From: Candidatus Methanomethylophilaceae archaeon
GTDB lineage: Archaea > Thermoplasmatota > Thermoplasmata > Methanomassiliicoccales > Methanomethylophilaceae
DNA length: 64,000 nucleotides
Assembly (NCBI GenBank): GCA_944321505.1
Contig: CALULN010000014.1
Location: forward strand, 1 to 64,000
Direction: 5' to 3'
Shown: piece by piece, positions 26,878-37,400 of the stretch
Layout: the number at the start of each line of letters is the position of its first letter
Numbering within the stretch: the stretch's first letter is position 1
Made by a program: the position numbers and the translations under genes
The notes under the pieces: model-generated
What the model was told of the DNA's origin: nothing
What the model saw: only the letters and a program-made list of their open reading frames with translations
Database searches by the model: none

Positions 26878-27267
26878 TCATTCTTCCGACGGGCTGTAGT
26901 TGCGGTACCTGAGATAGGCCACAACCGCTCCGATAATGCAGAGGACGATGAGGAGCAGGCAGATCGCCAGGAACACGTTGACGTACGAATCCCCGAACCC
27001 GCCCTGGTACGAGGAGTCCAGGAACGTGTCGGTGGTCAGGTAGGTGAACATCTCGGACACGTAGTGGACGGCATCTCCGGCCATCTGGGGTGAGAACACG
27101 GTGCCGAAGTCCTCCATGAACGTGTCGAGGGAGTAGTCGGGCAGCTCCACGGTGGAGAACACATCTCCGAGTGACGGCGGCTCCGATGCGGATGCATCCG
27201 AAGGAACCGCGGCAATGAACAGGAATGCCGCCATCGCGACCAGCGCCACCGCAGCTGTCTTCCGCAT
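26878..27267 (-). CDS. Small secreted/membrane-anchored protein upstream of trkA
   Basis: A 129-residue protein of unknown function. It has an N-terminal signal peptide (RKTAAVALVAMAAFLFIAAVPSDASA), a ~70-residue acidic extracytoplasmic stretch rich in aromatic and hydroxyl residues, and a C-terminal membrane helix (VFLAICLLLIVLCIIGAVVAYL) ending in a short cytoplasmic tail. The stop is 13 nt before trkA, so it is the first gene of a three-gene trk operon. It might be a small accessory subunit of the potassium transporter, but no family was recognised. Confidence 0.7.
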   Translation of the reverse strand: MRKTAAVALVAMAAFLFIAAVPSDASASEPPSLGDVFSTVELPDYSLDTFMEDFGTVFSPQMAGDAVHYVSEMFTYLTTDTFLDSSYQGGFGDSYVNVFLAICLLLIVLCIIGAVVAYLRYRNYSPSEE

Positions 27268-27363
27268 GCCACCGCCGACGGCTTCCCGCCATATATAGTT
27301 TAACGGGCGACCTTTCGCACGTGCGAGATATTGTATTTATACGGCGAAAGGATGCGAAGGCCC

Positions 27364-28638
27364 ATGTGGCAGAAGCTGGAAGAGGGATTCTGGCAGAAGA
27401 ACAGGGCATCGAAGGTGGCAGACGTCGCTGACACGGTGTCCGGGATTATCGAGAAGGTCCGCACCGAGGGCGACAGGGCCCTGCTGGAGCTCACCGAGAG
27501 GTTCGACAAGGTGAAGCTGAAGACGGTCGCCGTCTCCAGGGAGGAGATCGAGGCCGCCTACGAGAAAGTGGACCCCGTCCTGGTCGAGGAGCTGGAGAAC
27601 TCGGCCTACAACATCCAGCGCTTCCATGAGATGCAGGTCCCCGACGACCTTTGGCTCAGGGAGGTCGAACCCGGCGTGACCCTGGGGGTCAAGAGCACCC
27701 CTCTCGAGCGCGTCGGATGCTATATCCCCGGCGGCAGGGCCGCATACCCCTCCACCGCCCTCATGACAGTCATCCCCGCCCGCGTGGCGGGTGTGGACGA
27801 GGTCATCTGCTGCACCCCCGCACCCATCAGCCCCATCATCCTGGTGGCCATGGACATCGCCGGCGCAGACGAGATCTACGCCGTCGGAGGCGCTCAGGCC
27901 ATCGCCGCCATGGCACTCGGAACCGAGTCCATCGAGCCCGTGCAGAAGATCGTCGGACCCGGGAACGTGTTCGTCACCTCTGCCAAGATGATGCTCCGCA
28001 ACACCGTGGACATCGACTTCCCTGCGGGGCCCAGCGAGATCGGCATCATCGCCGACGATTCTGCGGTCCCCGAGTTCATCGCCGCGGACTTCATCGCCCA
28101 GGCGGAGCACGATCCCTCATCAGCCGCCATACTCGTCACGCCCAGCGAGACGCTGGCTGAGAAGGTCGGCGCCGAAGTCGAGAAGCGTGCCACTGAGGCG
28201 GTCCGCAGCGAGATCATCGAAAAGGCACTCGCCAACTCCGGATACATCATCGCCGACAGCCTCGACCACGCCATCGAGATCATGAACGAGATGGCGCCCG
28301 AGCACCTATCCATCCAGACCGCTGACCCCCTCGACACACTCTCCAAGGTGAGGAACGGCGGTTCCATCTTCGTCGGCCCCTACACGCCCGTGGCGGCAGG
28401 TGACTACGCATCCGGGACCAACCACGTCCTGCCCACTGCCGGCAACGCCAAGGTAGCCTCCGGTCTGAACGTTGCCCACTTCCGCAAGACCTCCACCGTG
28501 CAGATCCTCACCAGAGAGGGGCTGGAGTCCCTGTCCCCTACCATCCGCACGATAGCGGAGGCCGAGGGTCTCATCGCCCACTCCGACTCCGTGAAGGTCC
28601 GCTGCCCTCCTCAGGATGACGGGGAAGAAGACGATTGA
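27364..28638 (+). CDS. hisD: Histidinol dehydrogenase
   Basis: A 424-residue HisD catalysing the last two NAD-dependent oxidations from histidinol to histidine. Recognisable regions are CYIPGGRAAYPSTALMTVIPARVAG, EIYAVGGAQAIAAMALGTESI and KIVGPGNVFVTSAK, plus the zinc/catalytic IAQAEHDPSSAAILVT. The ATG at 27364 is about 27 nt after TATTTATA (27333-27340), consistent with a leaderless mRNA; an ATG at 27352 is too close to the TATA box. No other his genes are next to it. Confidence 0.95.
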   Translation: MWQKLEEGFWQKNRASKVADVADTVSGIIEKVRTEGDRALLELTERFDKVKLKTVAVSREEIEAAYEKVDPVLVEELENSAYNIQRFHEMQVPDDLWLREVEPGVTLGVKSTPLERVGCYIPGGRAAYPSTALMTVIPARVAGVDEVICCTPAPISPIILVAMDIAGADEIYAVGGAQAIAAMALGTESIEPVQKIVGPGNVFVTSAKMMLRNTVDIDFPAGPSEIGIIADDSAVPEFIAADFIAQAEHDPSSAAILVTPSETLAEKVGAEVEKRATEAVRSEIIEKALANSGYIIADSLDHAIEIMNEMAPEHLSIQTADPLDTLSKVRNGGSIFVGPYTPVAAGDYASGTNHVLPTAGNAKVASGLNVAHFRKTSTVQILTREGLESLSPTIRTIAEAEGLIAHSDSVKVRCPPQDDGEEDD

Positions 28639-28844
28639 ACCTCATTCAAACATTTTACGCAACCATTTCTCTTTATCCTTTGATTTTGTGCAACATTTGA
28701 ACACGTAAATCATTGATTTTTGTTGATTTAAGTGGTGTTTAAGCATGTTTTAATATAGCAATCAGGTTGTACGGAGGTGCATAACAAAAGACGGTATCCC
28801 TTGCACGTTCGAAAGAACATCCGCCGTCTTTTGTTTACCACTTT
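28639..28844. other. AT-rich intergenic region with long stem-loop
   Basis: A 206-nt gap, much richer in A and T than its surroundings. A plus-strand TATA-like TTTAATATA is at 28748-28756. A perfect 11-bp inverted repeat (ACAAAAGACGG at 28784-28794, CCGTCTTTTGT at 28824-28834) encloses a small GTTC-GAAA-GAAC hairpin (28807-28818) and is followed by TTTACC. It lies just behind the stop of the minus-strand HD gene and could be its terminator. With the TATA element upstream it could also be a short plus-strand RNA of about 60 nt. A reading frame beginning at GTG 28777 behind GGAGG runs into the HD gene antisense and is not considered real. Confidence 0.45.
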
Positions 28845-29483
28845 TTATACCGTGCCTTCCCACTCCTCTTCGAAGCGTTCCAGGAACTCCAGCATGAACG
28901 CATGGCGGGATTCGGCCATACTACGGCCGGCATCGGTGTTCATCATGTCCTTCAGCAGTAGGAGCTTCTCGTGGAAGTGGTTGACCGTGGTCCCTTTGCT
29001 GGCGAAGTACTCCTCTGCATTCATGCCTGTTTTCGGGGGTTCGGACGGATCGTGCATCCTCCTGCCTCTGCTGCCGCCGTAGGCGAAGGCTCTGGCTATG
29101 CCGATCGCACCGATGGCGTCCAAGCGGTCCGCGTCCTGGACGATCCTCCCTTCGAGGGAATCCGGCGATACCGAATCCGCGCCTTTGAAGGACACCTGGC
29201 GGATGACAGCGGTGACCCGATCGATCACATCATCGTCGAAACCCAGGTCCTCCATCAGCAAGACTGCGAAAGGACAGTCTTCCGAGCCGAAGAGCTTCCT
29301 GTCATCCGCATCGTGCAGCAACGCCGCAATCTCTATGATGTCCGGATCCCCGCCTTCGGTCGACTGGATGGCCATGGCGGTCCTGGCGACTCTGAGGGTG
29401 TGATAGATATCGTGGCCGGATGAGTCGGAAGAGAACCTCTCTCTGAGAGCTTCGATTATCCTTGCGCGGACGGAAGGGTCCAT
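28845..29483 (-). CDS. HD-domain phosphohydrolase
   Basis: A 212-residue HD-superfamily protein with SGHDIYHTLRVARTAMAI, AALLHDADDRKLF (His-Asp pair) and IVQDADRLDAIGAIGIARAFAYGG, as in the YedJ/PF01966 class of metal-dependent phosphohydrolases. The C-terminus (NHFHEKLLLLKDMMNTDAGRSMAESRH) is typical of this group. Probably a nucleotide phosphohydrolase; the substrate is unknown. A TATA box on the minus strand (TTTTAAACC, about 29505-29512) sits about 25 nt upstream, partly inside the end of the gdhA terminator. Confidence 0.88.
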   Translation of the reverse strand: MDPSVRARIIEALRERFSSDSSGHDIYHTLRVARTAMAIQSTEGGDPDIIEIAALLHDADDRKLFGSEDCPFAVLLMEDLGFDDDVIDRVTAVIRQVSFKGADSVSPDSLEGRIVQDADRLDAIGAIGIARAFAYGGSRGRRMHDPSEPPKTGMNAEEYFASKGTTVNHFHEKLLLLKDMMNTDAGRSMAESRHAFMLEFLERFEEEWEGTV

Positions 29484-29516
29484 GGATGGAAGAAGAGGGA
29501 TCGGTTTAAAAGGATG

Positions 29517-29537
29517 GCCGGAGGGAGACCCTCCGGC
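29517..29537 (-). terminator. gdhA terminator hairpin
   Basis: A perfect 9-bp stem with 3-nt loop (GCCGGAGGG-AGA-CCCTCCGGC) begins 9 nt after the gdhA stop. On the minus strand it is followed by ATCCTTTTAAACC, a T-rich run that also serves as the likely TATA box of the next gene (HD phosphohydrolase). Confidence 0.7.
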
Positions 29538-29546
29538 GTTTCGACA

Positions 29547-31137
<1,591 letters not shown>

Positions 31138-32505
31138 ATGGAGAAGAACGACGGGAGCATGGTCCTGCTGGCGCTCATCAGCGTCGTGGCGTTGATGGAC
31201 TGCCTTGACGGCAATATCGTCAACGTCGCTCTGCCGAGAATTGCCTCGGACATGGGCGTGGATATGGCCGCCGCCTCATGGGTCACCGTCATATACTTCG
31301 CCATGGTCGCCGGACTCATCATCCTCTTCGGGCGCATAGCCGCCAACGGCTCCGTTAAAAGGGTGATGATAGCCGGCCTGACCGTCTTCATCATCGGTTC
31401 GGCTTTGTGCGCCATGTCCGAAGAGTTCCTTATGCTCGTGGCATCCAGGGTCGTGCAGGGGATAGGCGCAGCCATGATGGGGGCAGCCATCCCGATGTCG
31501 TGCGTGCGGTTCTTCTCCCCGAGGGTGATGGGCTTCGCATTCGCCTGCGTCACCATCGGATACTCCGTCGGGGCCGCATTGGGCCCTTCAGTCGGAGGGT
31601 TCCTGGTCGAGTACCTGTCGTGGCATTGGATCTTCCTCATCAACATCCCCATAGGCATCGTGCTGATCGTTCTGATCCATCTCCTGATGACGGACAGGGC
31701 GCCCGAGGAGAAGGCCCACGTGGACTGGCTGGGAGGTGCGCTGCTCTTCGTTACGATCACCGCTCTTCTGATGGTCTTCGAGTTCGTCGAAGAGCTTCCG
31801 ATATGCCTCTCTAGCATAGCGCTCTTCGTCGTCATGCTCGGTCTGTTCGTACGTCACGAGAGACGCTCCCCCGCTCCGCTGCTCAACATATCCATATTCA
31901 GGAGCGCCCGCTTCGACATGACCATCACCGTCTATTTCCTGATCAATGTGGTCTACCTCGGAGCATTGTATGTCATGCCCTTCTTCATGAGCATCTGCAT
32001 GGGGCTGTCCAGCTCGGAGAGTGGCATGCTCCTCCTGATCCCCGCTGCCATAACCCTGGTGTTCGGACTGCCGGTCGGCAGGTGGTCCGACCGCACCGGC
32101 AGGCGGTGGTTCAGCGTCTCCAGCGGATTGCTGACGGCTCTGATGTGCATCCTCCTGATGCTGCCCGGCGCGGATACCATGCCGGTGATGGTCTGCGCCC
32201 TGGTGGCCGGAGGCCTCACCTGGGCGTTCTGCGGCGGCCCCGTGATGTCCAGGGTGGTGGAGACCGTATCCGGTGAGAGCCGCGAGATGGGCTCCACGAT
32301 GACCAACGAGGCGGGATACCTGGGTTCAACCGTGGGGACCGTGCTCTTCGCAGTGCTGTTCGCCGCAGTTTCGGGGACATCCGGCGTCGATATCTCTTCG
32401 CTGTCCCCGGACGTGTTCGCCATCGGCATGACCGGCGTCATGGCCGTCGGAGCGGTTCTGGCTGCCGTGTCAACCATTCTTTCTTTCGCAGTGAGGGATG
32501 AGTGA
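31138..32505 (+). CDS. MFS transporter, DHA2 (EmrB/QacA) type
   Basis: A 455-residue major facilitator with about 14 membrane helices. The N-terminal MDCLDGNIVNVALPRIASDMG and the LILFGRIAANGSVKRVMIAG loop (motif A-like) are typical of the 14-helix drug:proton antiporters. SRVVQGIGAAMMGAAIPM and SWHWIFLINIPIGIVLI are further hallmarks. It probably exports drugs or toxic metabolites. The MBL-hydrolase gene starts inside its last codons (ATG 32498), so the two are coupled. Confidence 0.9.
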   Translation: MEKNDGSMVLLALISVVALMDCLDGNIVNVALPRIASDMGVDMAAASWVTVIYFAMVAGLIILFGRIAANGSVKRVMIAGLTVFIIGSALCAMSEEFLMLVASRVVQGIGAAMMGAAIPMSCVRFFSPRVMGFAFACVTIGYSVGAALGPSVGGFLVEYLSWHWIFLINIPIGIVLIVLIHLLMTDRAPEEKAHVDWLGGALLFVTITALLMVFEFVEELPICLSSIALFVVMLGLFVRHERRSPAPLLNISIFRSARFDMTITVYFLINVVYLGALYVMPFFMSICMGLSSSESGMLLLIPAAITLVFGLPVGRWSDRTGRRWFSVSSGLLTALMCILLMLPGADTMPVMVCALVAGGLTWAFCGGPVMSRVVETVSGESREMGSTMTNEAGYLGSTVGTVLFAVLFAAVSGTSGVDISSLSPDVFAIGMTGVMAVGAVLAAVSTILSFAVRDE

Positions 32506-33412
32506 AATGGAAAAACTTGGGATAATGGAGAGCAGGGAGATCAAGGGGAGGAAGAGGGACTACAGGATCACCAACGTCGGCGGTGTCGTGGGCGGCGAAT
32601 GCTTCCTCATCGAGACCGACCGCTCCGCCTTCGTCTGCGACACAGGATTCGGCTTCAGCGCCCCTCAGACCGTGGAGAACCTCCGCAAGGCCCTGGGCGA
32701 CCGCACGCTGGACCTCATCCTGCTGACGCATTCCCACTACGACCACGCCCTCGGTGCACCGTACATCAAGGACGCCTATCCCGATGCCAAGGTCGTCGCC
32801 GGGGTATACGCTGCGGAGGTGTTCCCGAGGGAGGGCGCCCGCAAGACCATGCAGGCCATGGACGATGCGGCCGCCTCCATGTACCGGGCACAGCCGGTGC
32901 CGGTGAGGGAGGTCCATGTCGATATGGCGGTCGCCGAGGGCGATGCCGTGGACACAGGCGACATGGTGCTCAGGGTCTGCGAGTTCCCCGGACACACCAG
33001 ATGCTCCATCGGCTTCTACTGCGAGGAGGAGAAGCTTTTGCTCTCCTGCGAGACCCTCGGCGTCTACGGAGGGGAGATCGGCATGATCCCCATCTATCTT
33101 GTCGGGTACAACATGGCTGTGGACTCCCTGAAGAAGGCCATGGGGTTGGATGTGGAGGTCATGCTGATGCCCCACACCGACGTCATCCAGGGCCCCCAGG
33201 TCCGCACTTTCGCCGCCGAGGCTCTTAAGAACACCGAGGAGACCGCCCGCGAGATCATGGAAATGTACCGTTCCGGATCCGACGAGAAGGAGCTCATCGA
33301 AACGGTGGTCAGGCGCTACTTCACCGGCTACGTCCGGAAGCTCACCCCCGAAGCGGCATTCAGGCTGAACGCCGGCTACATGATCAAGTGCATCATCAGG
33401 GATCTCAGCTGA
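32498..33412 (+). CDS. MBL-fold metallohydrolase
   Basis: A 304-residue metallo-beta-lactamase-fold enzyme with the HSHYDHALG zinc motif, a second His in EFPGHTRCSIGFY and a later MPHTDVIQG His. It lacks a signal peptide and should be cytoplasmic. It overlaps the MFS gene by 8 nt, which suggests detoxification of a compound also handled by the exporter. The substrate is unknown. The last 8 nt overlap the convergent membrane-protein gene. Confidence 0.87.
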   Translation: MSEMEKLGIMESREIKGRKRDYRITNVGGVVGGECFLIETDRSAFVCDTGFGFSAPQTVENLRKALGDRTLDLILLTHSHYDHALGAPYIKDAYPDAKVVAGVYAAEVFPREGARKTMQAMDDAAASMYRAQPVPVREVHVDMAVAEGDAVDTGDMVLRVCEFPGHTRCSIGFYCEEEKLLLSCETLGVYGGEIGMIPIYLVGYNMAVDSLKKAMGLDVEVMLMPHTDVIQGPQVRTFAAEALKNTEETAREIMEMYRSGSDEKELIETVVRRYFTGYVRKLTPEAAFRLNAGYMIKCIIRDLS

Positions 33413-34061
33413 CGGTGTTCTGGGGATCTGGGAACGCCTTCTTCAGCACCTTCAGCACGTAGCGTGCGGTGACGCCCACGAAGATGGCTGCGAATATCGT
33501 TCCCTCCCTCACCCCGTCCAGGTGTCCGAACCACAGGATGGATACCAGTGCAGCAAGCAGGACGTAGGTGACGTCGAACATCACCTTGGTCTTGCTGAAC
33601 TGCATCCTGGTGCGGTACGATATGGCGAGGACGATGCCCTCGCCAGGTACCATGGATGTCCTGGAGAACATCTCCAGAGCCACACCGGTTCCGAGTATGA
33701 CAGTGCTCAGGACAACCAGGCCGAACTGCTCCCAGTATTCGGTGGGGATGATGCCCGCTGTCATCGCCATGGTCAGGTCGGTGAAAAGGCTGAACACGAT
33801 GATCACACCCACCTGAGCCAGATGGTATCTGGTGAACCTGTCCTTCAGCAGGAAGTACTGGGCCACTATGAACAGCGCGTTGACGATGAAGGTGATGGTG
33901 CCCAGGCTCAGCCCCGTGCCGATGCTGATGACGTAGGGGAATGATGAGATGGGGGTGGTTCCGATGAGTGCCCTGACCGACAGGGAGATGCCAGTGGTCA
34001 TCACGAAGATGCCGACCACCAGGATCGCGATCCTTTTCACGACATCCTTTGTGATCCGCAT
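33405..34061 (-). CDS. YczE/YitT-like membrane protein
   Basis: A 218-residue integral membrane protein with about five hydrophobic helices, similar to the YczE/YyaS group: VVGIFVMTTGISLSVRALIGTTPISSFPYVIS followed by LGTITFIVNALFIVAQYFLL and TSMVPGEGIVLAIS. Its role is unknown. Some relatives sit next to transporters or regulators, which gives no functional lead here. Confidence 0.75.
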   Translation of the reverse strand: MRITKDVVKRIAILVVGIFVMTTGISLSVRALIGTTPISSFPYVISIGTGLSLGTITFIVNALFIVAQYFLLKDRFTRYHLAQVGVIIVFSLFTDLTMAMTAGIIPTEYWEQFGLVVLSTVILGTGVALEMFSRTSMVPGEGIVLAISYRTRMQFSKTKVMFDVTYVLLAALVSILWFGHLDGVREGTIFAAIFVGVTARYVLKVLKKAFPDPQNTVS

Positions 34062-34142
34062 AGCCAGTCCAATGTGGGGATGTATTTACGCATTGTGAAG
34101 GGACGCCGAACAGATTATGTATGGCGCCGTGGATTGCCGGCC

Positions 34143-34415
34143 ATGGGAGCCTCTGCATACATAATAGCCTTCTTCGTCATCCTGAACATCATCTCTCTGG
34201 CTATGTACGGGTCGGATAAGAGGAGGGCGATCCGCGGAGACCGCCGCATCCCCGAAAGGACCCTTCTCCTGGCGGCTGTGCCGGCTCCCTGGGGCGCGGT
34301 CATCGGCATGCAGGCATTCAGGCACAAGACCCGTAAGCCCCTGTTCAAGCTGGTCTACGTCCTCGCCGCGGTGCATCTCGCCATCGCGCTGATCGTCATC
34401 CTCAGGCCTTTCTGA
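34143..34415 (+). CDS. DUF1294 small membrane protein
   Basis: A 90-residue protein with the DUF1294 pattern: an N-terminal helix, MYGSDKRRAIRGDRRIPERTLLL, APWGAVIGMQAFRHKTRKPLF, and a C-terminal helix. ATG 34143 is preferred because a TATA-like TTATGTAT lies about 29 nt before it. The function of the family is unknown. Its 3' end overlaps the convergent helicase-nuclease gene by 14 nt. Confidence 0.85.
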   Translation: MGASAYIIAFFVILNIISLAMYGSDKRRAIRGDRRIPERTLLLAAVPAPWGAVIGMQAFRHKTRKPLFKLVYVLAAVHLAIALIVILRPF

Positions 34416-37400
34416 GCCCGGCGAGGTCCGTGATACGGTCCATCTCCGCATCCGGGTTCTTATGCCAGGCGGGCAGCCACACGCGGTAGACCTTCCATCC
34501 CATGGCTTCCAGGTACCTGCGGCGGTGGTAGTCCCTCTCCCGCGGGCTCATCCTGTCCAGATCCTGCACGCCGTCGCATTCGATACCCAGGACGTATCTG
34601 CCCTCGGATCTGACGGCCATATCTAGGGTGTATCCGCCGATACCGATGCTCCGGTCCACCTCAAGCCCTCTGCGGACCAGGGATTCGTACACGGAGTCCG
34701 CGAAGCCGTCGTCGGACATGCGGGCGTTTTCCGGGACGGCGCCCCCGCTGAGTGACCGGAGGATGGCGCCCGCCTCCGTTCTTGAACCGGAGCTTACGGC
34801 GAAGCAGTACTGCAGGTACCTCTTCAGCAGCCGCGGACCCTCGTTCTTCATATCGTCAACATACAGCTCCGATGGGCGGAATGAGGTGACGATGTGGACG
34901 GCGGTCTTTGCCCTGCTGATGGCCACATTGAGCCTGTTCTCGCCCCCTCTCTGATTGAGCCAGCCGAAGTTGCGGACCAGCTTCCCGCTGTCGTCTCTGG
35001 CGTAGCCGATGGAGAACACGATGATGTCCCTCTCGTCCCCCTGGACGTTCTCGATGTTCTTGACGAAGAGGCCGAGGTCCTCGCCCCTCTCCGTTCTCGA
35101 GACCTCAGCGGCGTAGATCCCGGCGAATCCGGGGTCCTGAGCGCACCTCTCCTCCAGCAAGGACTCGATCAGATCCATCTGGGCGCTGTTGAATGTGATG
35201 ACGCCCACGGTCTCCCTGTTCTGCCTGCTGTGCAGGATCTCCTCCACCAGCGAGACCACCCTGCGGGCTTCCGGCAGGTTGCAGCGGTCCTTCCAGATGC
35301 CGTTCTCGATCAGATGGACCTTTATGGGCGGGTCCGGATCGCTCTCCAGATCGGGAGCGACCATCAGGCCTCCGCCGTAGAACGCGTGGTTGGAGAAAGC
35401 TATGAGCTCCTCGTACCTCGACCTGTAATGGTATCTGAGCATGATGCCGGGGTAGGTGGGACGGGCCATGTCCAGGAGGCTCTCGGTCTCCATGTCGGCG
35501 GTGACGATGCCCTCGGCGGCCATGTCGTCCTCGTCCATGCCGATCCTGCCCATGCCTAGCCTCGAAGGGCGGAGCTGGCGGTGGTCTCCGGCGATGACTG
35601 CCTTCTTGGCTCTCAACAGGGAAGGTATGCCCTTCTCGACGAACATCTGCGATGCCTCGTCGAAGACCACCAGGTCGAAAAGCCCCGTCTGAAGGGGAAT
35701 GATCTCGGACACGACATCCGGCGTCAGCAGCCAGATTCTGATCCCTTTGAACAGCTCGAAATCGAATCTGCCGACGAACTTGTTCACGGACCATCTGCGC
35801 TTCATCTCCAGGACCTTGCGCATCTCCGGATAGCGCTTGGATCCGGTGATGGAGGAGAGGCAGCCCGCGAGACGGCGGTGCGTCTCCTCTCTGACCGCTT
35901 TCTGCTTCATGGCGAAAGCTTCGTTCAGGTCCTTCCTGGTCTCCTCGAATGAGGATATCTCGCGGAACAGGCGGCGGTTCTCGGTCTCGAAACGCCTGAT
36001 CTGCTGATTGATTATGTGGCGGTACAGTGCATCCGAAGCGAGGTTCGGAGAGATCGCACCATCGTCCGCCGCATGGCGTATGGTCTCGTAGAACATCCTC
36101 TCGCCGTCCCCCATGGACTCGTAGACGGCGTTGAGTGAGGCGAAGTCGTCATAGTTCCTGAGTCCGGAGAGGTAGTCGTCGATCTCCAGGTACGTAGCCG
36201 CAGGATCGCCGCAGCGGTAGTATGTCCAGTACTTGGACATGACCTCCTCGACGCGTTCCTTCATCCTGCTGCGGTTGAGCATCTTGGAGAAGAATCCTGA
36301 AGATCTCCAGGCTCCGAGCTCCGCTTTCAGAGAGGCGAGGTCCCCGGCCGCTTCCTCGATGTCGTCTGTGCTGAGGTCGGTGCGCATATCCGCCATCCAC
36401 GGGTGCATCCTGCGCATCTCCATGCAGTCGTCCATGTCCGATATGGCTGACGATCTGCGGAACCGGTCTCTGGCCCTCACGATCTCAGCATATCCAACAT
36501 CCAGCAGGCGCTGCGGGAACGAATCGGCGAAAGGGGATCCGGATGAGTCGGCATTCCCGGCCTGGATGTACATGGAGTACGGGTCCAGTCCGAACGAGCA
36601 CGGTTCGTGGACCGCACGGGTGAGGCTGTCCAGGTAGGAGAAGATGCCGTCTATGCGCGATGATGCTTCCGCAGGGCTCATGGATGGGGCATCCGTGGGA
36701 ATGGCGGCTTCAGTCATCGCCTCGAGCTGGCTGTAGAAGAGGTCCTTGCTGCTGACGTCGTCGATAAGCATCGCGTACCTGGAGAGCTCCCCCAGCCTGG
36801 AGTATACGACGTCCAGGGCCGCTTTCTTCTCCGATACGACGAGGACGGATCTGCCGGCGTCGGCGAAGCCGGCGATGAGATTCGTTATCGTCTGGCTCTT
36901 GCCGGTTCCGGGCGGACCCTGGATGACTAGGCGGTCGGAGTGACGCATAGCATCCAGCACCTCCTCCTGGGCGGAGTTTAGGTCCGAGATGTACCTCAGA
37001 TCCCTCTCGGAGACATCTGCGGTGTGCATCTCGGGATTGCCCGAGCCGGTCAGCAGGCCCTCCACCAACGGGCTGACCTTGCCGCTGTCTATGATATCGA
37101 TGAAATCCTTCTGTATGGAGCTGGAGTATGTGGGGAACCTCCCGATGACCGCGTTGCGCCTGAGCCGCAGCTCCCCCTCGCCGTAGAGTGGGAACGTCCC
37201 GTCGCGGTAGCCCTCGAACCGCTGGATCTCGGGACCTCCGTCGTCCTCGATGCGAAGGCCCACGGCCTCGTAGAACCTCAGCACGTTCTCGATGAACGAA
37301 CCCCTGTCGGCTTCTGCGATGACGTTCTCCGGGAGCGGGCGGTTGATGCGGCAGAGCTTGAAGTACCCCAGGACGAGGGTGTTGTTGAAGACGATGTCCC

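Noticed and set aside
28777-29082. 101-codon frame beginning with GTG behind GGAGG
   Set aside because: It runs antisense through the HD phosphohydrolase gene and its first part is a stem-loop; unlikely to be translated.
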